Assembly (NCBI GenBank): GCA_905250125.1
Contig: CAJNOL010001150.1
Span: forward strand, 1-64,000
DNA from: Rotaria sordida
Lineage: Eukaryota; Rotifera; Eurotatoria; Philodinida; Philodinidae
Direction of reading: 5' to 3'
DNA length: 64,000 bases
The notes beneath the pieces are model-generated. The model saw only the letters and a list, made by a program, of their open reading frames with translations, made no database searches and was not told the origin of the DNA. This document shows, piece after piece, positions 12,201 to 22,283 of this stretch (positions within the stretch are counted from its first letter, which is position 1; each line of letters begins with the position of its first letter). A program made the position numbers and the translations under genes.

Positions 12201-15200
12201 AGAACTTTGTAGTGTGAAAAAAGTATCTAACTTGAAAAACTAATTTGTTGTGTTCTGATTCGATTTGTTTTATCTGATGAGTAGCGATTTTTCAAGAGCA
12301 TGGATCAGATTTATGATAATAAAAAGATTCAATGAAAATTTCAAATGTCCATTCTTTCTTTCGAATACTGTTTTGTGAAGTTTATGATTAAGTATGAAAT
12401 GAACAAAAACGAAAAGATGACCTTCGGTAAGATGCTGGGACTGCCAAACCGATGGAGTGATGATTTCATTCTGTTTCGTTGCAAGAATTTGAGCATGGTG
12501 CGCAATTGTGGCATGCCGGATGAAAGCCGGTAGATCAAACTGTACATCTTTTGTCTGTTGTCGATAATGGTAGTCATTCGCAGCAAGCATAAAATGCAAA
12601 GAGTTAGCACCCAGTGCAAACAAATTGACGTTGCATGGCACTCGATCTATTCTCAAAAGACGACACCACAATGCATGTAAGTAGAGTTCAAGTTCATTTT
12701 GAGGTTCATCATCGGTCGATACTAGATTTTTTGGACGTGATGGGAGTGGTAAACGAGTACGATCGACTTTGCCATTAGCATTTAATGGAAATTGATCGAG
12801 GACAACAATAACTTCTGGTATCATACTTGTCGGAAGATGTTGTTGACATGCCTCATTGACAATTTGTTCAATATTGGTGTCGGATGAACGAGATTGAACA
12901 TAGGCAATCAAGCGATCATCATTCGCTAAGATTACACATGCATTTAATTGATCGCGACATTCTCGCAATATCACAGTCTCGACTTCTCCTGTTTCAATTC
13001 GTTGACCTAGAAATCAAAATTTCAGAGTAATAGTTAAGCTTCCTTTTGAATATGATTTTCTCGTTTTCTAATGCATCTTACTACGCAAATGGACGCATTT
13101 TAGAAAATATGTCAATATATTTTATCCTTTCGTTTGTTGGCCATCCGAATTTCCTCTTAATTCGTGCGCATTGGAACTTTTCTATGTTCGTGTTGTATTT
13201 ACCTCGTATTTTTACTTGAAAGTCTCGTCGGCCAACGTAGGCTAGTTCGTCATTGACAATTTTGACGAGGTCACCCGTACGATAACACATGCTGCCGTCG
13301 ATCATCACTAGCCGACTGTCGAGCGGATTCGGACCTCGGTTTAAATAGCCTTGAAATACAGTTGGTCCGCCAATAAATAGTTCACCAATACCATCTTCTT
13401 CTTGTATGACATGACAAATATAGTTCGGAAGTGGAAAACCGATGGGAACAAATGAAGACAGTGATGACGGTGCACAATCGTGATCAAACACTCGACGATA
13501 CGTACAATCGACGGTTGTTTCAGTTACGCCATAAGAATTCAAGAGATGCGTGTTTGACGGAAGATATGTTAGAAGTTCACTAGCCAATGTCCGAGAAAGT
13601 GGCTCTCCTGTTAGAGATGATCAAAGACAAATCAGATTCATTTAATATATTTTAGAAAAAGTTTAAGAACTTTCGTACAATCAATCCTTAAACGAGTGAT
13701 CGATCGATTTGATCAGATGCTATTGATTATGTGACACCTCAACCCAGGTCAATAATGTCCGACTGTAAACGATCGTGTCGCAGTCAGATACGGCGGAAAA
13801 TGGCAGCTGTTTACAGAGATCATAAATGGTGCTTTACGGTGTATTACGTTCATCGTAAACGGCTGACGTAAATCCTGATCATTTATGGCTACCGTGAAAA
13901 TACGGCGATCGTAAACAATAGTTGGACAAAATCGGAAGTCATCGTATGCGTCAGCTGTAAAACTTTTAACGAACGTTCATCGTCTTCTATCGTACTTCAC
14001 CGTGAACGGTTGTTTACATCTAGCGTTCTCTCATCAGAATGAGGATTAGTATCAAAGAATGCTAATACTATTAGCTGTCCATCGACAATCCTCCTTGAGA
14101 ATAATGCGTTAGCCCACCATTAAAAAGCTTGATCGATACTACGTATTAGACTCAACATTGTATTATTTTCATTTCGAATCCATGTACTTCTTCAGTTTTT
14201 CACAGTCTATTTAAACAAAATCCCTGTAGCATTCTAGGTCATTGAAAAATGATCGCAAGTAATGCTGCTACCATCCGAGGGGATCCAGATAGCATCCCAG
14301 GTAAGGCTTCAGAAGTAATATATGCTTCATGCATCAGGTTTACGGACAATTTTAATATGAAACTTGTTTTGCATACTTAAAAGTTCTTTTAGTGCTATTA
14401 GTTAACACGTCAAACACCGTAGACGGACTGTTCACATCCAGAATGACTCCATCCTATGGTATATATGACTATCATCATATGGTTCAGTTCATCTCGATAC
14501 TGACTGAGGTTTCGAGTAAATAAACCTAGAAATACTGAAAAAATGCATCCAATACCTAGAAACTACAGGCATCCCTTAAATATCTATGAATCGAAGCAAG
14601 CTTGTATGTCAAGATAAAAACATGTATACCTCCAAACCTACACCTGTACGGGTAAAAAAATTGTCACCTGACAGTATAAATTCCTTATAAATCCGTTTTT
14701 CTGAAAATCCTTCCGACGAACATTTGAACAGATCCCTAGGACGTTGTAACTGAAGTGGCAACATATAAAATGCGAATATATGGGACTGATGCTCTCCAGA
14801 GCTTCGATTCCCAATTTATCACAAACGACTTCGTCCGGTGGCTTCAGTTTAATTCAAAAAGACGTAAAATTTTCTTTAAGACGCTTGAAGCTCTTTCTAC
14901 CTGAAATCTTCAAATGAGTTGATTTTCAATTCAAATAAATGGATTCTAAGCGAAAAGGCATTGTAAAGCATTTTCAATAGTCAACATATTTGTTTTAGCT
15001 GGTTTCTAAGGGGTAAAATGACTTTTGTTAAAAAAATATGTTTTTAAGGGCTTAAAAAAAGGCCTTTTTCTTGAAACCTCCTAAATAATGTGATTTCTTC
15101 ATCTAAATGCATGGGTTCTTATAGAAAAATGCATTGTAAAGTCCTTTTTTCATAAGAAATCAGATTTCTCTGTAGAAATTATCTCAAGAGTAAAAAGAAT

Positions 15201-16823
15201 TTTTATGAAAAAGGACTTAAAAAGGCCCTTTTTTCAGTAAACTTAAAAATAACATGATTTCTTTATCCAAATTGATGAGTTTCAATAGAATAAGGCATTG
15301 TCAAGCCTTCTCGTGATCGACGCTTACGTAGTAGGCAAAATTTGTGGAGAGAAGAATTTTTCAGAAGAAAGGCCTAAAAAGGTCACTTTCATGAAACTTA
15401 AAATTAACGCGATTTTTCTATCTAAATGAATTGATTTCTATAGAATAAGATAATTTAAGACACTTGCGATTGAAATGTGGTATTGGGTAATTTTTTACAA
15501 GAAAAATGGATTATTGTGAAAAACGACTTTAAAGACGTTTATTAATGCTTCTCGGTTTCCTTCATTACTTGTTGTGTTTGCATAGCAAAATAAGGGAATT
15601 GGATAATAAACAAAAGTTCAGTGTCGTCCACTGTCAGCGTCTATTTTTTTAATAGCCAGTGCGACGTTTCACGGTAATTTATGGCCGTTAACGTTTCTGT
15701 GTTCTATCAGATCCGCCTAAATATGGCCGTATCACGGCATAGGTTCGGGTGTATTCGACGTCTGTATTTCACTGTATACGGCACGGCGTTACACGACCGT
15801 AGTACTATCGCTACTAAATGGGTGAAACACGGCTCGTTTACGATCGCAATTTTACCGTCTACCACAGTTTACGGTCGGCGTAATCATCGACCTGAGACCA
15901 CTGTAACTGACATTTATATGGAGATGTGAGTAGATATCATTCTAACCTGTAGACACGACGATTCGTAGCGATGGTGAAAATCGTTGTTTGAGACGGCCGA
16001 GATAATCGATAAATGCAATCGCCAGCGACGGTACGAGATTGATAACTGTGACTTGATGTTGACGCATAGTCTGTATCAAATAGGCGGTATTCAAATGAGC
16101 TCCGTGACTTGATTGAAGCATGACACACGTGCCACCAACTAGCACTGCTCCGAGAATCTCCTCCAGATGAGCATCGAACGTGTCTCGTGATATTTGAAAG
16201 ATAATATCACTCGTCAAGATATAATTTTCGTAGCGCATGCCGGCGAGATAGTAGGCAAAGTTGGCATGTCCAATAGGAACACCTTTGGGAGTACCGGTCG
16301 ATCCCGATGTGAATACAACGAAAGCAAGAGAACTTGAGTCATGTGTAACCTTGACATAAGATAATGATTCGATGTTCTTTTGTTCATCAATCCGTAGTTT
16401 GATGTAGCGATCATGTTCATCTGTAAAAAGATGATCTGTGGCTGTGTGTACTAGCACAATTTTTGCTCGAGTTTCATCCATTAGTATTCGACGTCTTTCG
16501 ATTGGATCATTTGGACTCAATGGACAATAGACCGTATTGCACAGGAATATGGCCAGAATACCGATAATCATTTCGATACTTCGTTCCACGCATTGACACA
16601 CAATATCACCCAAACAGACGACTTGTAAGAGACGAGATCCGAATGAAATTACAAGTGAATACAGCTCGCCATACGTCAGCGACTGATTATCAAGTACAAC
16701 AGCAAGTTTATTGGGATGTTGAAATACTCGTGCTTCGAAACGATCAAAAAGATTCATCGATGGTACTTCGACATTGATTGTTGGACCTCGAAGAGTGGTT
16801 CTTTGGGCGTCATATGTAGACAT
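3293..16823 (-). CDS. Dimodular NRPS, A-PCP-C-A-PCP with Pls-like membrane beta-helix terminal domain (9 exons)
   Basis: Exons: 16823-15947, 13607-13203, 13006-12422, 11269-9420, 8894-8564, 7776-7528, 7168-6422, 5943-4181, 3517-3293. All junctions are GT-AG and phases agree, giving 7032 nt and 2343 residues. A1 carries FTSGSTGTPKGV (171-182), an FDAH A4 motif, NSYGVTETT, YRTGDL and a catalytic Lys in NANGKVDR (507). PCP1 has LGANSL (Ser563). The C domain has HHVAFDG (about 768). A2 carries FTSGSTGEPKA (broken by intron 4), YYGPAE, YRTGDF and Lys in THTGKIDR (1572). PCP2 has LGATSL (Ser1630). The last 660 residues alternate membrane helices with hexapeptide beta-helix blocks (ARIGVNVHL, IGARCRIGARSVL, HIGQNVRSGTI, VSIGTRSHLMANALVLPG), ending MKGDKLPMHTDWKGSPP. 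This is the layout of the Pls/TIGR02353 terminal region; no thioesterase is present. All core catalytic residues seen are intact, so it is probably functional. The product is unknown. The frame stays open above the ATG at 16823, so an extra 5' exon is possible. Confidence 0.88.
11620..11761. mobile_element. 142-bp MITE-like element in NRPS intron 3
   Basis: Terminal inverted repeats of about 25 bp are visible: TAGGAATGTAACAGTTCCAG at the left matches the reverse complement of the right end (TAGGACTACAACAGTTCCAG) with few differences. A smaller inner hairpin around AGTTCTTTTG/AAAAGAACT follows the left arm. There is no coding content. No target duplication was recognised. Confidence 0.6.
13745..15894. 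mobile_element. 2.15-kb transposon-like element in NRPS intron 1
   Basis: The ends are imperfect inverted repeats: CAGGTCAATAATGTCCGACT at the left against CAGGTCGATGATTACGCCGA read from the right, each followed by TGTAAAC-like text. Both terminal 300 bp are dense in CGTAAAC, ACGGTAA and GTTTACGG motifs in both orientations, unlike the AT-rich surroundings. The middle holds a degenerate tandem array (see 14870-15560). No intact transposase frame is present, so it is non-autonomous or decayed. It explains most of the 2.34-kb length of intron 1 (15946-13608). Confidence 0.65.
14870..15560. repeat. Degenerate tandem repeat, about four units of 155-175 bp
   Basis: The block (T)TAAGACGCTT-TGAAATCTT-AATGAGTTGATTTT-AAATGGATTCTA-AAGGCATTGTAAAG recurs. 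The marker CATTGTAAAG or its variants occur near 14962, 15132, 15296 and 15450. The units sit inside the transposon-like element of NRPS intron 1. Confidence 0.6.
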
Positions 16824-18465
16824 GATTTGTGTTAAACGATAAAATAAATCGTAATCTGTTCTACTACAATGATTTTTTGTTTCTTCTGATCAAATGAGTC
16901 GTGAGTATTGAGAATCGTTGTAAACTAGTATGTACTGCTTCGAATATAGGGTTCAATATACTAAAATATTGAATAATTATGTTTGAAAGAAGACAAGAAT
17001 GAGATGAAGAAGATGCTTCATCTCAAGCGTATGCAATTGATATCTGAGAAGGTCATGAAGATAATGGACTCTTTTGCGTTTACATTTCGAAACTTCATTG
17101 AAATCGTCTATACAGCAGTCATTTAATGGATTTTGATTATAAATTCGTGTTTACTGATCATGTTTTAATAGTCACCTTTCTCGATATAACGTTCTGACAA
17201 AAGAAATTTCTGGATCTGCACTCGAATTAGGTCGAGAATGCTGTTTTGTGCCATTTTCAAGCGATGAATGAAAGAGTCCACTTCTGCGATACTTTTAGTC
17301 CTGAGAAACGTTTAGATATTCTCATCCAAAATATCTGATTTGACTTCGAAGCGTATTAGTCGAGTAAGACAAAAGAACTCAGAAGCATAATCTTAAAATC
17401 AACTTTTACGATGAGATATGTTTTATCACAGAAGGTAAATTGTTGTGTCGTAAATCATCGAAAGAGAAGAGATACTTCATTTTACGACTTCATCTACGAC
17501 TGCATTATAGTTAACCCAGAAATTGGTCGTGACTAAGAGTTATCTGTCAACAACTATTTATAATAGCCATAAATTTTCTCTTATTTATCTTTGTTCAGGA
17601 CAAAATTATCTCGAACTTGATCATTGGCGTTGTTATTTGATCTACGCACTTGATTTCTCGCTTCTCCTGTTAAGCATTGCGCGTATAAAATGGTGGAATA
17701 GCATTTGAGTAACCTTATGAATAGTCATATGATGATTTCTAGTTTAAGGGTAGTAATTTGAGCAAGAACATAATTGATTTAATAGCAGCAATAAACATAA
17801 TTACTTGAATCTCTAAGAGTCATTATGAATACAGATGCAATTCTCATCAAATGACACAGACAGAGAACAATAGGATACAAATATTATTCGATTGAGCGAT
17901 AGCATTGGCAATTTCAATGTCAAATCGAACTACTCTTCAATAATGTGTAATCTTTTACAACCTTCGATCTTCTCAACAGAGATACAAATATATTGATTAC
18001 TGCTATAAAATCGATTATCTATTTACTCAAAAGTCATCCCGCAATTTGATATGTGGACTACTGAGCAGGAGCAGCGAGAAATCATATGCGCAGATCAAAC
18101 AACCACTCTATCTCGCTCGCATGTCAAAGCAATGACATACTTATCCAGTGTTTCAGCTTGACATTCATATGTGGAACAATAGGTCTGATCGAGTTCGATT
18201 TATTCATAAGCTTTGCAAAATGAGCCGCTAGTTGTCCAATAGAGGAATGTCCAGATTACTAACTGAAACAGCCGAAACAAAATGTTCGAACAAAGCTCAG
18301 TTGCACACAGTCCAAGATGAAGTCTAGAGGTTTAATTCGAACTATATGATATTCCGGACACGTAAGATGATAAATAGGAGAGGAAAATGAAGGATCTTTG
18401 GGTGTGGTTTGTGGCTTGCAGGGTAAAGATGGGTGAGGGTGAGGGAATGAGGTGTGGGATATACT
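16824..18465. other. Region upstream of the NRPS, no gene recognised
   Basis: This AT-rich stretch should contain the NRPS promoter and any missing 5' exon. On the minus strand the frame of the NRPS start remains open for about 20 codons upstream of its ATG (to around 16880), but no C-domain motif is seen. The last 70 bases (18395-18465) are G-rich (GGGTGAGGGTGAGGG, GGTGTGGG). Confidence 0.4.
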
Positions 18466-18573
18466 TAGGGCAATCCAAAAGTAGTGGCGCCATTACCAAA
18501 TTTTCTTATAGAAAGGTTAAAGAAATTTTCTTTTTTTATGAACAGATAGAACGTCTTTCGCCCTATTTTTTTA
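18466..18573. mobile_element. Mariner-like terminal repeat running into the assembly gap
   Basis: The text TTAGGGCAATCCAAAAGTAG followed by TGGCGCCATTACC resembles the ends of mariner-family elements (TTAGGT-type start, CAAAAGTA core). The element is cut off by the N run, so its body cannot be seen. Confidence 0.4.
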
Positions 18574-18673
18574 NNNNNNNNNNNNNNNNNNNNNNNNNNN
18601 NNNNNNNNNNNNNNNNNNNNNNNNNNNNNNNNNNNNNNNNNNNNNNNNNNNNNNNNNNNNNNNNNNNNNNNNN
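18574..18673. other. Assembly gap (100 N)
   Basis: This is a run of exactly 100 N, the usual placeholder for a gap of unknown size. Features on either side may not be contiguous. Confidence 0.98.
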
Positions 18674-18699
18674 TCTTTTAGTGGCAGCTGATTTGATAG

Positions 18700-18910
18700 A
18701 TCCTGCCATACACTCTCTCTCATATATTGTATGTTTTGCTTCATAGGGACAAAATAAAAATATGCATAACCTTTGAATGAAGTGCTATGAACTCAAATTC
18801 TTTTAGGGTTTTTACTAGGGCACTATGTAGTATATATTGACAAAAATTTTATTAAAATCCAAGAGAGGCACTGGAAGAGGTTTCCTTGTAAGCTGGGCAG
18901 TCAGAAAAAA
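18700..18910. repeat. Diverged copy of the palindromic repeat found in the glycosyltransferase intron
   Basis: The stretch with GAACTCAAATTCTTTTAGGG, TTTTTACTAGGGCA and GGTTTCCTTGTAAGCTG aligns by eye to the right arm of the palindrome at 61480-61610 (AAACTCAAATCCTTTAAGAG, TTTTTACTAGAGCA, GATTTCCTCATAAGCTG). It is a fragment of the same family. Confidence 0.55.
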
Positions 18911-19585
18911 AAATATGTCATGTAATATTTTACACATCTACAGCAGGCAAACGAACATGGGTATTACTGTAGAAAACAAAAAGTCGACACTACTTTATAC
19001 TTACGAAAAAGCAGACACGTGCGTAAGACTCGCAAACGCAAAGGGAATGTGCGCTTATCGACACCGTCTTGGTGAAAAGTGAAGACGAAAGAACTGATAT
19101 CGTTAGTATCGACATTTTTTTTCTTGTGCTTTTTATCATAATAAGTCAATAGCAGAAACCATCAGTAACGTGAGAGATATTGTTGTCGTCGAGCGAGTAT
19201 GATATAAAGAACATGTTTTGACTGAAAATGATTTCTCCTAGTTTTTGTATAAAGGCTATCGATGCTATGTAAGATATTGCTTAGCGCACTTTATTCGAAA
19301 AGTGAGTACTCGTTTAAGATACGTGGGTGATTCCATCAGGATACTTCCACCGTTACAGTGACCATCTTAGAATCCCACGAAACTTTCATGGCTTGTATAG
19401 ATTTTTGAGCTGATCATGTTTTTGGTAACAGAGAGGATATAGATGTGGATCTTCTATTCTTTCATGTCCATCCACATCCGCAAACATTTCTCTACTCAAA
19501 AATATAACAAACTTATAAGTTGAGCGCTTCGCACTGTAATGAGATATAAGAAAATATATGATAGAAACATTCCATTTTTTACATC
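18911..19585. other. No gene recognised
   Basis: Short frames on both strands are isolated and low in complexity. I see no splice-linked coding segment here. Confidence 0.4.
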
Positions 19586-19589
19586 AACA

Positions 19590-20905
19590 ATATCACAAAA
19601 ATGATGTTATCATTGACTTCAAACGAGTACAATCAGTTATCTGAAGAAACTAGTTTAAGCAAATAATGGATACAAGATTGTGAAAAACGTTTTATGAATA
19701 ATTTTCTAAGTATAAGTGTATCAAAAGAACATTGTATCAATCTTTATCGTTCATAGTATATTGATGTACGTAATTCGAATGGTTACTACGCACATATGTT
19801 CTTTACTGCATCTGACGATAATCGTGACCAAACATTACATTCTCGTGAATTTCTATGTCTTTTAGTAGTTATTCAGGGTACTAATGAAAATGATAAACTT
19901 GAAATAGTTACTAAAGCATAAAATTGAAATTAATTAGAAACTTATTAATTCTGTAAACATTTTCAAAATGCTATTATATCAATATTAGAGCGTACTTGAA
20001 CCCAAGATGATGATGATCAGGCTGGAAAATCAGTAGCGAACAAACGATCGTATACGACCATTGTGTACTAGCAATGGATACAGAGCTATACGTTCAAACA
20101 CGAAAAACGTATGCGATGAACATAAACGCCTGTCATGCATGACTATTGTACACGATCGTATTTCGTCGCGTATGACACGATGAGATATGGTCGTAATTCA
20201 AGAGATAAGTAATATGATCGTATACGGTCATAATTTATTCTGCATACAACCGTACATGATTGTTTACGGTGTTTTATAGTACCGTTTTAATATTCGTCCT
20301 GGAAATGTATGTAAAAAACATAAAATAATTATTGAGTTGACTATGAAATGTTTAGGATTTTGATGAAAACAATAGAATAACTAAAAAGGAATTTATTCGA
20401 TGTCATAAAAATGATAGAAGTTTATATGAATTGTTAGTTGTTTCTTGTGTACCAAAACCAAATTGTTCGGATGATGATTTATCTGGAAAAGAAAAATGTA
20501 AAATATTAATTACAGCAGATACACAAGGTAAAAAATTATTATTAATTAAGTTGTCTGATAGGAATGCAAATGTTTTTCTTATATTACATGGTGAGAAAAA
20601 CAAAATCTAAGCCAATACAATTACAATAGTCACATATATTTGAAGATGCGTTTCGATATAGACATAAAGATAAATTTACATAATCTGTAACATCAAGAGG
20701 TGAAATAAAAAGTACAATACTTTGACATACAGATGATAAATAACAAGGATCGGTATGCATAAAAATTAATGGTTACAGATGAAACATTTAATATAAAAAC
20801 TTATTTTCCTGTACATCGTTGGGTTCATGTTGATGAATATCATAAAATGACAAAAATAGGTCTTATTATAAATCAACCGCCTGGTTATGCTCAATAAACA
20901 GATGA
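19590..20905 (+). pseudogene. Dead EF-hand + PLAT/LH2-domain gene, interrupted by a repeat
   Basis: The plus strand from the ATG near 19600 reads as a neuronal-calcium-sensor-like EF-hand protein (ISVSKEHCINLYRS, FFTASDDNRDQTLHSREFLC, then GKSVANK) but carries stops TAA and TAG within the first 70 codons and lacks part of an EF loop. Coding text stops near 20040, resumes near 20335 (VDYEMF, then after a frameshift FDENNRITKKEFIRCHKND), and continues into a PLAT-like domain (CKILITADTQGKK, NANVFLILHGEKNK, SVTSRGEIKS, LMVTDETFNIKTYFPVHRWV) with more stops and frame changes. EF-hand and PLAT domains in one chain is an unusual arrangement; intact relatives may exist elsewhere in this genome. The gene is clearly non-functional here. 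Confidence 0.65.
20044..20325. repeat. CGTATACG-rich repeat inserted in the EF-hand/PLAT pseudogene
   Basis: The motif GATCGTATACG occurs near both ends (about 20048 and 20217), with further CGTATGCG, CGTATGAC and GTTTACGGTG motifs. Composition is like the ends of the element in NRPS intron 1 and unlike the flanking pseudogene. It falls between two parts of the same EF-hand region, so it was inserted there. Confidence 0.5.
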
Positions 20906-22283
20906 GCATACTTCATATTGTTTGTTATGATGTAATTATATATTAAATACAAAAGACTTGTTTTCTTTAAATAAACACTCTCATCATAGAATTCATATAT
21001 CTCCATTAGCTTGAAAGATCATTCAGATTTTCGTACTAATCAACAAAATTCTTGAGTTGTATATGCAATTATGAGTTAATTAAACAAAAATACTGAATAC
21101 TTATATGAAATCATGAGTTTATATACGACTTCATACTTAATAGTATATGAAGTTTCTAAATACAGAATTATCAGCTACGAATATAGATGTATAAAACAGT
21201 GAAGTTATAATCGGTAACAATTACCAGGTGGTCTAGATTCTTTTTTGAGTTTTTGCATATTGTTTTTCCTTAAAAAACTGATCATAAAAAAAGTTTTCGT
21301 TGCAAATCAATTACTTTTACTGTTGCCAAAGACTATCTTTGTAAGGGGACGTACATCAGACTTTTTATTTTAAAGTAAAAATTCGCCATAGTATGTTTTA
21401 AGTATTTTATCAACTTAATTTAATAAAAAACTATTTAATCGAAATAATACGAATAGTTATTTATCATTGCAGTTTATCGCAAATTTATTTGTATCCTTTT
21501 CTATTTATAGCATATATTTCGCATAGTCATAATATATAACAAAATGCATATCATATGCAAGCAGAATACGTATAGCATTAATTCGTAATGTCCAATGCCT
21601 GGTAAGTATTGAATGAGTAAACAAAGGTTATATTCAATTTGTACTTCTATGAAGTTTTCTGTTCACCGATAGATACTAAATGAGAGAAAAATTATGGAAA
21701 TTAATGTTGAAAAACGCTATTGTAGTGGTAAACGGTAAATATGATTGTTTGAGAGTCAGAAAAGTGAAGAAGGTCTGATGTCGATCTGAACGTTTAGACC
21801 AGTACCGGTAAGGAAAACATACTACATGTTCTGACTCAAGCTTATAGAGTTTTACAAGCAAGAAAAAAGTAACTGACATCTGAAGTACCTACTCTTTACT
21901 CTTTTTCATAATGTAGATATATATCGTAGTTATTCATTCTATCAAATTGAATAGAAAATATTTTTATAGCTAATAAGATTTATTTGAATCCGAATTTAAG
22001 ATTATCATATCCATGAGTAACTTAGCCCTCTAATATATTTATTATCTAATTTATAGACAAAGGAAAGCCGAATTGTAATGTCCGTATAACACAAATTGTA
22101 GAATAATCCAATGCCGTCGATTTTTTATCAAAACTGACGGTTACCGGAGTTCTAAGGAAAACCGAGTCCAAAAGTCGGTTTTCCTTCATTTATATCTTTT
22201 TTTATTATTTTATTACTAAATTAATATTATTAGTCCCGAAAAAGTCGATTCCAACTTTTAAAAAATCGACTCAATCATACAAC
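20906..22283. other. AT-rich region, no gene recognised
   Basis: Only short stop-bounded frames without splice support are present. A 67-codon minus frame at 21676-21879 shows no recognisable motif. Confidence 0.4.
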
